A DNA stretch of 64,000 nucleotides from UBA11612 sp963662375 (GTDB lineage: Bacteria; Pseudomonadota; Alphaproteobacteria; Rhodospirillales; Rhodospirillaceae), in contig CAXXRP010000002.1 of the NCBI GenBank assembly GCA_963662375.2, positions 19,312 through 83,311 on the forward strand. Reading direction: 5' to 3'. A program made the position numbers and the translations under genes. Shown here piece by piece: positions 1 through 11,436 of the stretch. How positions within the stretch are numbered: position 1 is the first letter of the stretch; every line of letters starts with the position of its first letter. The notes under the pieces were generated by a model. It did not search any database and was not told the origin of the DNA. It worked only from the letters and a program-made list of their open reading frames with translations.

Positions 1-2325
<2,325 letters not shown>

Positions 2326-2407
2326 TAGACAATATCATGACCGTGGTTGTGGCCCTCGTCCTAACAGACGTGGGCGTTTCTATTGTTAAAGGGAATGGGG
2401 TGGCGTC

Positions 2408-2881
2408 ATGGGAAAAATTCCAATGACGGCGGCAGGTCTGGCTCCGCTTAAGAACGAATTACACCAACTGAAATCGGTGGAACGCCATTCGGTGATCAAG
2501 CAGATCGCCGAGGCGCGCGAACACGGAGATCTTTCCGAAAACGCCGAGTACCACGCCGCCCGCGAACGCCAAAGTTTTCTTGAAGGCCGGATCATCGAGC
2601 TAGAGGATGTCCTCAGCCGTGCGGACGTGATCAATATCAGCAAGCTATCGGGCAAAACCGTTCGTTTCGGCGCGTCGGTCACCGTCGCGGATGTCGATAC
2701 GGACGAGCAAATTACCTACCAGATCGTGAGCGCATATGAAGCGGATTTGAAAAAGAAAAAAATCTCCATCCAATCGCCGCTTGGCCGGGCTTTGATCGGT
2801 AAAACGATTGGCGACACTGCCGAGGTGACGGCGCCGGGCGGCGTCAAGGCTTACGAAGTCTTGAAGGTGAAATTCAAATAA
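2408..2881 (+). CDS. greA: Transcription elongation factor GreA
   Basis: Binds the RNA polymerase secondary channel and stimulates cleavage of backtracked RNA. The 157-residue length is normal. The N-terminal coiled coil (about residues 10-75) holds the family block EAREHGDLSENAEYHAARE, including the acidic tip, and the C-terminal FKBP-like half ends in the usual EVLKVKF. Start chosen at ATG 2408, which gives a typical N-terminus; an ATG five codons later is possible. carB-greA adjacency on one strand suggests cotranscription. A hairpin immediately follows the stop codon. Confidence 0.96.
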   Translation: MGKIPMTAAGLAPLKNELHQLKSVERHSVIKQIAEAREHGDLSENAEYHAARERQSFLEGRIIELEDVLSRADVINISKLSGKTVRFGASVTVADVDTDEQITYQIVSAYEADLKKKKISIQSPLGRALIGKTIGDTAEVTAPGGVKAYEVLKVKFK

Positions 2882-2882
2882 A

Positions 2883-2901
2883 ATCGACCGCCCCGGTCGA
2901 T
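2883..2901 (-). terminator. Hairpin between convergent greA and Lrp gene
   Basis: Perfect 8-bp stem (ATCGACCG / CGGTCGAT) with a 3-nt loop. Read on the minus strand it is followed by TTTTATTTG, so it fits a rho-independent terminator for the Lrp-family gene ending at 2941. On the plus strand the 3' flank is A-rich, so it is a poor terminator for greA. Confidence 0.6.
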
Positions 2902-2940
2902 AAAATTCCAGCCCCGAACTCTGAAACCAAGGATTAAGGT

Positions 2941-3459
2941 CTATCCGACGTTCTCTTCGAGGGGCGGTTGCGCCGGCTTGTCGCCGTCCACAACGATAGG
3001 CACGCCCGGCAGGGTTTTTGCGCTGCGAATGGCGAGCGCTGATTTGACCTTCGCCACCTTCGGCGCCGCCGTCAGTTTCTCGGTCACAAATCTCTGGTAG
3101 GCGTCCCAGTCCTTGGCCACCACTTTCAGCAGAAAATCCGTCTCACCTGCTAGCATGTGGCATTCGCGAACCTCCGGCCACTCACCGACCATGTCCTCGA
3201 ACGCCAACAGATCCTCCTCCGCCTGGCCATTGAGACCAACATGGGCAAAAATGGTTACGGTGAATCCCAACGCGCCGGGCACCAGCTCCGCGTGGTAACC
3301 CTTGATATACCCGGCCTGCTCAAGACCCCTTACGCGGCGCAAGCAGGGAGGTGCGGAAATACCTGCACGGCGGGCAAGGTTCACATTTGTCATGCGCCCG
3401 TCGTCTTGCAGGTCGCTCAGAATCTGTCGGTTGATACGATCTAGCTTCACACGCTGCAT
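2941..3459 (-). CDS. Lrp/AsnC-family transcriptional regulator
   Basis: A 172-residue feast/famine regulator. The N-terminal winged helix (about residues 5-60: LDRINRQILSDLQDDGRM, then ISAPPCLRRVRGLEQAGYI) binds DNA and the C-terminal RAM/ligand domain (about 70-150) includes GETDFLLKVVAKD, the usual effector-binding strand. A proline-rich tail of about 20 residues is extra. It is divergent from trxB across a 254-nt AT-rich gap, so it may control itself and trxB (inference). Family and fold are clear; the effector and targets cannot be told from sequence. Confidence 0.93.
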   Translation of the reverse strand: MQRVKLDRINRQILSDLQDDGRMTNVNLARRAGISAPPCLRRVRGLEQAGYIKGYHAELVPGALGFTVTIFAHVGLNGQAEEDLLAFEDMVGEWPEVRECHMLAGETDFLLKVVAKDWDAYQRFVTEKLTAAPKVAKVKSALAIRSAKTLPGVPIVVDGDKPAQPPLEENVG

Positions 3460-3713
3460 CAGCGGACTCCCCCCAGACGTCGCCAGAGCAGGCGGCGCAC
3501 CTATCGTCTTCTTTACGAAATATTATTACAAACTACTCTACGCCAGAGTGCGAATGCAAACGCAAAGCGTGCCGGTAACACACGTTAGAATACCCAATAT
3601 CTGCGTACACAACTATATATGTGCGTGCCTTGCGTGCAGCGCATAGCGACCGTATGTTAGCGTCTGTTGTTGCACTGCGAAGCAGCTCCTTCTAGATTTA
3701 TCACTCCGCGGCA

Positions 3714-4655
3714 ATGGCTAACATTCACACCAAAGTTCTTATCCTTGGGTCTGGGCCCGCTGGCCTCACCGCCGCCATCTATGCTGCACGCGCAAATCTG
3801 TCCCCTGTCGTCATTGCCGGTATGCAACCAGGCGGCCAGATGACCATCACCACCGACGTAGAAAATTATCCCGGATTTCCCAATGTTATCCAGGGTCCGT
3901 GGCTGATGGAGCAGATGCAGAAACAGGCGGAAAACGTCGGGACACGGATGGTGAGCGACCTGGTAGTCAATGTCGGCCTTTCTAAGCGGCCGTTCACCTG
4001 CGTTGGCGATTCCGGCGACGTGTACACCGGCGACACCCTCATTATCACCACGGGCGCATCGGCACGATGGCTTGGCCTGCCGTCGGAACAGAAATATCAG
4101 GGTTTCGGTGTTTCTGCCTGCGCCACCTGCGACGGATTTTTCTTCCGCGGTAAGGAAGTCGCCGTCGTCGGCGGCGGCAATACGGCGGTCGAGGAAGCGC
4201 TGTACCTTACAAACCATGCGACCAAGGTATCGCTTATTCATCGGCGCGATTCTCTCAGAGCGGAAAAAATTCTCCAGCACCGCCTTTTCGACAACCCAAA
4301 GATTGAAATGGTTTGGGATACCGAAGTGGCAGAAGTACTTGGTCAAGACTCGCCTCCCAGCGTGACCGGCGTACGCACGAAGAACATCAAGACGGGCGCA
4401 ATCCAGGATCTAAAGGTAGACGGCGTGTTTGTGGCCATCGGCCACACGCCCAATACCGAACTATTCAAGGGTGTTTTGGATATGGATGACAACGCTTACC
4501 TCATTACGGCAGCCGACTCGACGCGCACAAACCTTCCAGGCGTTTTCGCAGCCGGCGATGCCCAGGACCACGTTTACAGACAGGCAGTAACGGCGGCGGG
4601 CACCGGGTGCATGGCGGCGTTGGAAGCTGACCAATTCCTTGCCCTAAATCGTTAG
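3714..4655 (+). CDS. trxB: Thioredoxin-disulfide reductase
   Basis: FAD/NADPH enzyme that reduces thioredoxin. The 313-residue protein has the FAD-binding GSGPAG (residues 12-17), the redox-active CATC (Cys136 and Cys139), an NADPH-binding GGGNTAVEEAL, and the C-terminal FAD motif GVFAAGDAQD. All catalytic parts are present at normal length. Start ATG 3714 gives the canonical N-terminus. It is divergent from the Lrp-family gene and followed by the LysR-family pseudogene. Confidence 0.97.
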   Translation: MANIHTKVLILGSGPAGLTAAIYAARANLSPVVIAGMQPGGQMTITTDVENYPGFPNVIQGPWLMEQMQKQAENVGTRMVSDLVVNVGLSKRPFTCVGDSGDVYTGDTLIITTGASARWLGLPSEQKYQGFGVSACATCDGFFFRGKEVAVVGGGNTAVEEALYLTNHATKVSLIHRRDSLRAEKILQHRLFDNPKIEMVWDTEVAEVLGQDSPPSVTGVRTKNIKTGAIQDLKVDGVFVAIGHTPNTELFKGVLDMDDNAYLITAADSTRTNLPGVFAAGDAQDHVYRQAVTAAGTGCMAALEADQFLALNR

Positions 4656-4797
4656 AGGTTGAGGTGACACATTTACGCTTGATGTAATGGTCCGAGCGGC
4701 GGAGCATCACTCCGCAGAAGAGGACAAATTATGCCCTTACGTGGTCACGGACACCTTGATCACACTAACAGGGTGACCTGTCGCTGATGGCGCCGTA

Positions 4798-5785
4798 ATG
4801 TCGCTGGATGCAGAAAATCTCCTATACCAGATACCGTTTTTCACGCAGTCGCCGAAGCTGGAGGTTTCACTCATGCTAGCGAAAGCCTGAATCTGCTGGA
4901 TAGTTCAGTCCGCCGTTAGCCCGGCAAATCGGCACCGTGTTGGAAGAATCGCTTGGTGTCATCTGCCTGTTTCACCGCCACGCGCGGGGGCTGATTCCGA
5001 CGGAACAAGGAGATCTTCTCTACAACACGGTCCACGACGGTCCACGACGGTTTTTCCAAGCTAAATATTGTCGAAGGTCTTTTGACGGAGACCAAGGAGA
5101 ACCCCGGGGGCACTTTACGTGTGACGACAACGGTCGCGTTCGGGTCCGTATGGCTAACGAGCCGCCTCAAGGAATTCGTCCGCGCCTATCCGAGCATCGA
5201 GTGACTCTCCACCTGGATGACCGGGAGCTTGATTTGGCCATGCGCGAGGCTGATGGTGCTATTCGCTTCAACGAACCTAAACAGCAGGACCTGATCCAGG
5301 GGCATATCGGATCGATGGCGTCCAACATTTATGCCTCGCCCGAGTACGTTGAGGAACGCGGCGCACCAACGAGCATTGAAGAAATCGCCGATCACGATCT
5401 TGTATTGTTCGGCGAGGGCGTTACGCCGGTGTCCAGGGTTCACTGGTTCACCGCACTTTTGGACGCGAAAAAAATCAAGAGCCACGTAGCGCTTCGGGTT
5501 AACAATCTTTACGGCATCTATCGGGCGGTAAGGACGGGCCTGGGTATCGGATCGCTACCAGAGTATTTTGTGGCCGAGGGCAGCGGCTTCGTTCAAATAT
5601 TGCCGGATGTAAAGGGGCCAGACATCGAGGGCTACTTCGTTTACCCTGAAGAACTGCGCAACTTGACGCGGGTCGGCGTTTTCCGTGATTTTCTGGTACG
5701 CGAAGCCGCCCGTAGCAAGGCCGAACTGGCCCCTGCCGCCGATGATGCGGTCCTCGGTCGCACGGCTGCAGCAGGAACCCACTGA
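4798..5785 (+). pseudogene. LysR-family regulator, multiply frameshifted
   Basis: Conceptual translation in shifting frames restores a LysR regulator: an HTH stretch with FHAV-EAG-FTHA, QSAVSRQIG and LEESLGV, then a substrate-binding domain (LHLDDRELDLAMREAD, then the effector domain to the stop). The HTH is broken by at least two shifts around 4895-4925. A perfect 10-bp tandem duplication at 5031-5050 throws residues after LLYNTVHD out of frame, and a one-base loss near 5200 brings the frame back (+10 and -1 equals +9). So about 52 residues in the middle of an apparently open 282-codon frame (4937-5785) are nonsense. No intact HTH remains, hence a pseudogene. It follows trxB in what looks like its ancestral place. 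Confidence 0.85.
5031..5050 (+). repeat. 10-bp perfect tandem duplication inside LysR pseudogene
   Basis: TCCACGACGG occurs twice head to tail. Removing one copy restores the LysR reading frame downstream through GLLTETKENPGG and VWLTSRLKEF as far as the next lesion near 5200. Looks like a replication-slippage duplication. Confidence 0.9.
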
Positions 5786-6105
5786 CACAAAGAAATAGAC
5801 CGCTGGATGCTGCGCCGCACCAATCACCAAACACCGAGTAGCTATGCATAAAGGGAATAGCGGGTTTTCCTAAATTCCGTACCCGATCGGCCCGCAAATC
5901 GCGTATGCTGCAACGCATATATCACACCGCAGCAGCACCGCGAACCCCTCCCCCAGGTAGCCGTCGCGGGAAAGTCTCGATGTAAAAAGATCGGTGACGG
6001 TCGGTCCCCTCCCCGGCCGTTCCGCAAGGGCGGTGAGCGGTCCTTCCCCCGGTCATAGCCCCGGCCCACGGACAAAAAGCCGGGACCGTCTCTATACAGG
6101 TTTCG
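5786..6105. other. Intergenic stretch with no recognised gene
   Basis: Between the LysR pseudogene and the convergent aminotransferase. It is GC-rich with runs of CCCC and GGGG. I see no conserved coding frame and no RNA gene. In some relatives another gene may sit here; nothing of it can be recognised. Confidence 0.6.
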
Positions 6106-7353
6106 TTATCCTTTGCCCCGGGCATCGTCCCGGGGCTTTTTCTTTGGCGCCCACATCAGCGAGGCGCAGAACTTTTGAATGCGGGTGCACGCCTCTTGAA
6201 GAGCCTCGGTGGAGGTGGCGTAGGAAATGCGGAAGTACGGTGACAGCCCGAACGCGGTACCTTGCACTACCGCAACCAATACTTCTTCCAAAAGAGCTTC
6301 GACGAAATCCGTGTCGGTCTTCAGCTTCCGGCCCTTTGGCGTGGTCTTTCCGATGGCGCCGGCGCACGAGGGGTACACGTAGAACGTCCCTTCCGGCGTC
6401 CGGCAGGTGATACCGTTCGCCTCATTCAGCATGCTTACAGCCATATCGCGCCGCTGCTTGAAGGTGTCATTGCGCGGGCCCAAGAAATCCAAAGGACCGT
6501 CGAGGGCCGCCACCGTTGCCGCCTGGGTCATGGACGCCGGGTGGGTGGCGCTTTGGGACTGGATCATATTCATTGCTTTGATCAGTTCCACAGGTCCGCA
6601 GGCGTAGCCCAGACGCCAGCCGGTCATGGAAAACGCTTTGGATACGCCGTTCATGGTCAAGGTGCGGTCCATCAACTTGGGCTCGACCTGGCACGGCGTG
6701 GTAAACTCAAAGCCGTCATAGACGAGGTGTTCGTACATATCGTCGGTCATGAGCCAGACATGTGGATGTTTGAGCAGCACGCCGGTTAGGGCCCTTAACT
6801 CGTCGGTCGTGTAGGCCGCACCGGTCGGATTGTTGGGCGAATTCAACACGACCCATTTGGTTTTGGGCGTGATCGCGGCTTCCAGAGCTTCGGCGCTGAG
6901 TTTGAATCGCCTATTCTCACCACAAGGAACAAAAACAGGCGTACCGCCGCACAACAACACGATGTCGGGATAACTGACCCAATAGGGCGCAGGCACGATA
7001 ACTTCGTCGCCTTCCTGTACAGTGGCGAGAAAGGCGTTGAAGATCACCTGTTTGCCTCCGACGCCGAGGGTGACTTGATCTGTCTTGTAGTCCAGTCCGT
7101 TCTCGCGTTTGAACTTGTCCACGATCGCCTCACGCAGTGCGGGCGTGCCCTGGGGCGGGGTGTATTTAGTCTGACCCTGGTCTATAGCGTCCTTGCCAGC
7201 AGCCTTGATGTGGTCGGGAGTATCAAAATCGGGCTCCCCGGCTCCCAAGCCGATAACGTCGAGCCCCTGGGCCTTCAGTTCCGAGGCTTTGGCTGTAACC
7301 GCGACAGTGGGCGAAGGCTTTACTGCAGACAGCCGCTTGGCGAGAATGGACAG
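6106..7353 (-). CDS. aatA: Aspartate aminotransferase (class I/II), probable CTG start
   Basis: PLP-dependent transamination of aspartate and 2-oxoglutarate. The fold-type I motifs are present: LGAGEPDFDTPDHI, SPNNPTGA, the PLP-lysine block GVSKAFSMTGWRLGYA and a C-terminal FRISYA. From the TTG at 7248 the protein would lack the conserved N-terminus, but the frame stays open upstream and encodes ILAKRLSAVKPSPTVAVTAK, a textbook family N-terminus. There is no in-frame ATG, GTG or TTG there. A CTG at 7353 has an AGGAG ribosome site exactly 8 nt upstream, so I place the start there (415 residues). A short basic tail (KKKPRDDARGKG) overlaps a plus-strand terminator hairpin. Confidence 0.93.
   Translation of the reverse strand: MSILAKRLSAVKPSPTVAVTAKASELKAQGLDVIGLGAGEPDFDTPDHIKAAGKDAIDQGQTKYTPPQGTPALREAIVDKFKRENGLDYKTDQVTLGVGGKQVIFNAFLATVQEGDEVIVPAPYWVSYPDIVLLCGGTPVFVPCGENRRFKLSAEALEAAITPKTKWVVLNSPNNPTGAAYTTDELRALTGVLLKHPHVWLMTDDMYEHLVYDGFEFTTPCQVEPKLMDRTLTMNGVSKAFSMTGWRLGYACGPVELIKAMNMIQSQSATHPASMTQAATVAALDGPLDFLGPRNDTFKQRRDMAVSMLNEANGITCRTPEGTFYVYPSCAGAIGKTTPKGRKLKTDTDFVEALLEEVLVAVVQGTAFGLSPYFRISYATSTEALQEACTRIQKFCASLMWAPKKKPRDDARGKG
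6115..6141 (+). terminator. Rho-independent terminator overlapping aatA 3' coding end
   Basis: Perfect 8-bp stem GCCCCGGG / CCCGGGGC with a 6-nt loop followed by TTTTT on the plus strand. It lies inside the last codons of the minus-strand aminotransferase and would stop plus-strand transcription arriving from the LysR region. Confidence 0.75.
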
Positions 7354-7534
7354 GAAACGGACTCCTAGAAATGCGCCGGGCTTCTCCCAGGCTATGCGGG
7401 AACCGCGCGGACAATACTTCTGGCCGCATCCTCCCGCAACCGCTGCCGCCTAATAAAGCGGCGCAAAATCAAGGTGCAGCTGAGGTGGTGCCCGGCAGAA
7501 GCCTCGCCTATGTTATGCGCCTGAGGTGCCCTTC

Positions 7535-9703
7535 ATGTCGTCTGTCGCCGTTCCGCTCTATGCCAAGCCACCGCCTGGGCCGAAGGCGGATTTTAAGTTG
7601 ACCAGCGAGTTCACACCGGCCGGTGACCAGGCCCAAGCCATCGCAGGCCTGATGAACGGCCTGGACCACGGTGAGCGGAATCAGGTGCTGTTGGGGGTTA
7701 CCGGGTCGGGCAAGACCTTCACGATGGCCCACATCATCGCGCGCACCGGGCGTCCCGCCCTCATCATGGCACCAAATAAAACGCTTGCAGCCCAGTTGTA
7801 CGGCGAAATGAAGTCGTTCTTTCCTGAGAGCGCGGTGGAGTACTTCGTCTCCTACTACGACTACTACCAGCCGGAAGCCTACGTACCGCGTACAGACACG
7901 TACATCGAGAAGGATTCAAGCGTCAACGAACAAATCGACCGCATGCGCCATTCGGCGACGCGAGCGATTCTGGAACGGCGGGATGTCATCATCGTCGCCT
8001 CGGTCAGCTGCATTTATGGCCTGGGCTCGATCGAGTCGTACTCGCGCATGACCATTCAACTTCAAAAGGGAGCAACGTTATCCCGCTCGGAGTTACTGAA
8101 ACAACTCGTCGCCTTGCAATACAAACGCAACGATATGGCGTTTTTTCGCGGCACGTTTCGCGTGCGCGGTGACGTCGTAGAAATATTCCCAGCCCACTAC
8201 GAGGATCGCGCCTGGCGTGTGTCTTTATTCGGCGATGAGATCGAGAGCATTCAGGAATTTGATCCGCTTACCGGTGAGAAAACAGCAACCCTAATCAGAG
8301 AAAAGGTATATCCCAGCAGCCACTACGTCACGCCCCGCCCCGCATTGTCTCAAGCTATCAAGAGCATAAAGATGGAGCTCAAGGAACGGCTGGAAGAGTT
8401 TCACGCACAGGGTAAGTTGCTGGAGGCCCAGCGGCTTGAACGGCGCGCCGTATTTGATCTGGAAATGCTCGAGATTACCGGCCACTGCAAGAGCATCGAA
8501 AACTATTCCCGCTACCTCACTGGACGCAATGCCGGTGAGCCGCCGCCAACACTTTTCGAGTATTTGCCGGAAGACGCGCTCCTATTCGTCGATGAAAGTC
8601 ACGTGGCCGTGCCGCAGATAGGCGCCATGTATCGCGGTGACTTCAACCGCAAATCGACCCTATCCGACTACGGTTTTCGCCTGCCGTCCTGCCTGGACAA
8701 CCGGCCCTTGAAATTCGAGGAATGGGACTCTATGCGCCCGGATACGGTTTTTGTTTCAGCAACACCGGGGCGGTGGGAGACAGAGCGGACCGGCGGAGTG
8801 TTCACCGAGCAGGTCATTCGGCCAACCGGGCTTATCGATCCTGTCTGCATCATTCGTCCCGCGGAGAAGCAGGTGGACGATCTGTTCGCCGAATGCAAGG
8901 CCGTAGCCGCGAAGGATATGCGCGTGTTGGTCACAACGCTAACCAAGCGCATGGCCGAAGATCTAACTGAATATTTCCACGAAAACGGGATTCGCGTGCG
9001 CTATATGCACTCCGACATCGAAACACTGGAGCGCATCGAGATCATCCGCGATTTACGCCTGGGCGCGTTCGACGTGCTCGTCGGCATCAACCTCCTGCGC
9101 GAAGGCCTGGACATACCCGAATGCGCGCTCGTTGCTATTCTGGACGCCGACAAGGAAGGCTTTTTGCGCTCGGAAACTTCGCTGGTCCAAACCATGGGCC
9201 GCGCCGCCCGAAACATCGATGGGCGCGTTATTCTCTATGCTGATCGTATGACGCGGTCGCTGGAGGCAGCGATTGGCGAAACCAATCGGCGACGCGAAAA
9301 GCAACGGGCCTTTAACGCTGCCAACGGCATCACACCGGAGTCGGTGCGTTCAAGAATCTCCGACGTTCTTGACAGTGTTTACGAACAGGATCGCGTTACA
9401 GTCGATACCGGGCTTGCGGAAGAACCTCATCTCCTGGGCCACAATCTACGTGCCACCATTGACGATTTGGATAAGAAGATGCGGGCCGCAGCAGCTGAGC
9501 TCGAATTTGAAGACGCTACGCGCATGCGCGATGAAATTCGCCGCCTGGAGCAAATGGAACTGGAGTACGGCGGTACTGCGCCGTGGGGGAACGGTGACTC
9601 GCAAGAGAGCGGTGCTGGGAGACCAATACTGCGCCGTTTCAAACTATCGGGATCAAAGACACCGCAGAAGCGCCCAGCCAAACGCAAGCGTAAGGGCCTC
9701 TAA
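7535..9703 (+). CDS. uvrB: Excinuclease ABC subunit B (UvrB)
   Basis: Damage-verifying helicase-like subunit of nucleotide excision repair. Walker A GVTGSGKT is at residues 54-61. The beta-hairpin region EYFVSYYDYYQPEAYVP follows, then the DEAD-like LLFVDESHV, helicase motifs VLVGINLLREGLD and TMGRAARN, and a C-terminal UVR domain (DLDKKMRAAAAELEFEDATRMRDEIR) for UvrA/UvrC contact. Length is 722 residues, normal plus a basic tail of about 25. I chose ATG 7535 because GAGGTG sits 6 nt upstream; a GTG at 7526 is overlapped by that same site. Confidence 0.97.
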   Translation: MSSVAVPLYAKPPPGPKADFKLTSEFTPAGDQAQAIAGLMNGLDHGERNQVLLGVTGSGKTFTMAHIIARTGRPALIMAPNKTLAAQLYGEMKSFFPESAVEYFVSYYDYYQPEAYVPRTDTYIEKDSSVNEQIDRMRHSATRAILERRDVIIVASVSCIYGLGSIESYSRMTIQLQKGATLSRSELLKQLVALQYKRNDMAFFRGTFRVRGDVVEIFPAHYEDRAWRVSLFGDEIESIQEFDPLTGEKTATLIREKVYPSSHYVTPRPALSQAIKSIKMELKERLEEFHAQGKLLEAQRLERRAVFDLEMLEITGHCKSIENYSRYLTGRNAGEPPPTLFEYLPEDALLFVDESHVAVPQIGAMYRGDFNRKSTLSDYGFRLPSCLDNRPLKFEEWDSMRPDTVFVSATPGRWETERTGGVFTEQVIRPTGLIDPVCIIRPAEKQVDDLFAECKAVAAKDMRVLVTTLTKRMAEDLTEYFHENGIRVRYMHSDIETLERIEIIRDLRLGAFDVLVGINLLREGLDIPECALVAILDADKEGFLRSETSLVQTMGRAARNIDGRVILYADRMTRSLEAAIGETNRRREKQRAFNAANGITPESVRSRISDVLDSVYEQDRVTVDTGLAEEPHLLGHNLRATIDDLDKKMRAAAAELEFEDATRMRDEIRRLEQMELEYGGTAPWGNGDSQESGAGRPILRRFKLSGSKTPQKRPAKRKRKGL

Positions 9704-9734
9704 CCAGCCGCGCTACGGCTCCACTAAGGTTCCG

Positions 9735-10577
9735 CTAAGGCTCTGTAGCATCTGCCCGGGTCTGGAGCCGGCGAAACGACCACGAGCTTGCGACAATACT
9801 CGCAAGGTAAGCCGCTCCAACGAAGCTCAAGGTTGCAAACGGGTCCGTAACCAAGAATCCCGCGGTGATGCCGATAAGGATCATCAAGGGCAGAACCAAA
9901 AACGGTTTCAGGCGCACATGCTTTCCCGAGTAAACAGGCACGCGGCTCACCATAAGGACAGATGAACCTAGAAGGAACGCACCTACCACGACCGGCTCAT
10001 CAAACACGTCAGATCCGGTATAAAGCCAAAGTATAAGAGGCATGATCGAGAGGCCTGCACCGCCCGGAGCGGGGACACCAGTGAAGTAGTTGTGTGCCCA
10101 CGCGGGAAGATCTGGCTGTCCGACCATCGTATTGAAACGCGCCAACCGCAACACACAGCACACAACATGCAGAACACAAAGCGCCCAGCCAATGCCGCCC
10201 GCGCCGCTCATAACCCACTGATACATCAGCATAGCTGGTGCCACTCCGAAACTGATGGCATCCGCAAGAGAATCGAGTTCCGCTCCGAATTTTGTTGTAC
10301 TGCGAAGAAGCCGCGCCACACGCCCGTCCACACCGTCCAGCATGGCAGAGATGACAAGGGCAATGACCGCGCGGGCCCAATCGCCATTCATGCCATAAAG
10401 AATGGCGGTTAAGCCGGCGCACAAAGCCAGCAACGTCAGGATGTTAGGAAAGATTCGGTTGAACGACAGACTTCTTAGGCGCTTTGCCGCACGCCCGAAC
10501 CTGCGGCTTTCGCGCTCCGACTCAGGATGAGAGGGGGAGACATCGGGCGCGTCCGCAGGGCGATTATCGTCAGCCAC
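9735..10577 (-). CDS. pssA: CDP-diacylglycerol-serine O-phosphatidyltransferase
   Basis: Inner-membrane enzyme making phosphatidylserine from CDP-diacylglycerol and serine. The CDP-alcohol phosphotransferase signature DG-x2-AR-x8-G-x3-D-x3-D is complete (from DGVDGRVAR to ELDSLAD). About eight hydrophobic segments follow. The frame is open far upstream into psd, but the long version would start with 64 residues of unlike composition; GTG 10577, 2 nt past the psd stop with AGAGG upstream, gives a 280-residue protein of normal size. Coupled to psd in a two-gene phosphatidylethanolamine operon. Confidence 0.94.
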   Translation of the reverse strand: MADDNRPADAPDVSPSHPESERESRRFGRAAKRLRSLSFNRIFPNILTLLALCAGLTAILYGMNGDWARAVIALVISAMLDGVDGRVARLLRSTTKFGAELDSLADAISFGVAPAMLMYQWVMSGAGGIGWALCVLHVVCCVLRLARFNTMVGQPDLPAWAHNYFTGVPAPGGAGLSIMPLILWLYTGSDVFDEPVVVGAFLLGSSVLMVSRVPVYSGKHVRLKPFLVLPLMILIGITAGFLVTDPFATLSFVGAAYLASIVASSWSFRRLQTRADATEP

Positions 10578-10579
10578 CG

Positions 10580-11317
10580 TCAGCGAACCTCTCCCGCTTG
10601 CGACTGGCCGCTCACCGTCAGATCGGCCAACACGGTCTCGCCCGCGACAGATTTCTGGCCGACCATGACGAGAGGCGCAAGACCCGTCGGCAGGTAGACA
10701 TCCACGCGGCTTCCGAAGCGAATCATGCCGAACCTCTGGCCGGCCAACACCTCTTGGCCTTCTCGTACATCGCAACGAATGCGCCGAGCGACCAAGCCCG
10801 CAATCTGGACGACAACAAAATCCTTTCCGCCCGGAGTCCGAATAACCAAAGATTGCCGCTCGTTGTCCTCACTAGCTTTATCGAGTGTCGCGTTGACGAA
10901 TTTCCCCGGCGTGTATTCCTCCTTAATGATAGATCCGCCAACCGGAGCGCGATTTACGTGACAATCGAAGACGCTCATAAAAACGCTTATTCGCATCAGT
11001 GGCTCCGAGCCCATGTCCAGTTCGGATGGCGGCGCAAACGGTCCGATCATCTGCACGACTCCGTCCGCCGGACTAATCACCAAATCGTCTTGCGCCGGCG
11101 TCACACGATCTGGGTCGCGGAAGAAATAAAAACACCAAACAGTCAGACCTGCACCAACAAGACCAAGCAGAGACCATATCCACCAGAGGATAAGGGCGCC
11201 GATCGCGAACACAGCGACAAAGCCGGGCCCTTCAGGATGAAGAGGGGGCAGAACGTAATCGCGCCATGATACTTCCGTGGATTTTATTAAACTCGGCGCT
11301 GTATCGGGTGCGGACAC
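10580..11317 (-). CDS. psd: Phosphatidylserine decarboxylase proenzyme
   Basis: Converts phosphatidylserine to phosphatidylethanolamine using a pyruvoyl group formed by self-cleavage. The short (about 230-250 residue) class is recognised by an N-terminal membrane segment (FVAVFAIGALILWWIW), the conserved VISPADG block, the FDCHVNRAPVGG motif and a C-terminal FGSRVDVYLP where cleavage before the serine is expected. GTG 11317 is preceded by AAGGAAA at good spacing and is preferred; ATG 11344 would add nine residues. pssA follows 2 nt after the stop. Confidence 0.95.
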   Translation of the reverse strand: MSAPDTAPSLIKSTEVSWRDYVLPPLHPEGPGFVAVFAIGALILWWIWSLLGLVGAGLTVWCFYFFRDPDRVTPAQDDLVISPADGVVQMIGPFAPPSELDMGSEPLMRISVFMSVFDCHVNRAPVGGSIIKEEYTPGKFVNATLDKASEDNERQSLVIRTPGGKDFVVVQIAGLVARRIRCDVREGQEVLAGQRFGMIRFGSRVDVYLPTGLAPLVMVGQKSVAGETVLADLTVSGQSQAGEVR

Positions 11318-11436
11318 GCGATGTTTCCTTTCTCGCAGGCACATTCGTACCTGGAGTCATAACATTGATCTCGTAAAAAATCAGGAGAAACAGGCGCCTG
11401 GGTGACGCGTCACTTTGTATATACAGACCTTGACGA

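Noticed and set aside
3657..4346. 229-codon open frame antisense to trxB
   Set aside because: Lies wholly opposite an intact, conserved trxB.
9273..9965. 230-codon plus-strand frame overlapping uvrB and pssA
   Set aside because: Overlaps two well-supported genes in other frames; low-complexity basic sequence.
10578..10775. Longer N-terminus for pssA
   Set aside because: Would overlap psd completely and adds 64 Arg/Gly-rich residues not seen in the family.
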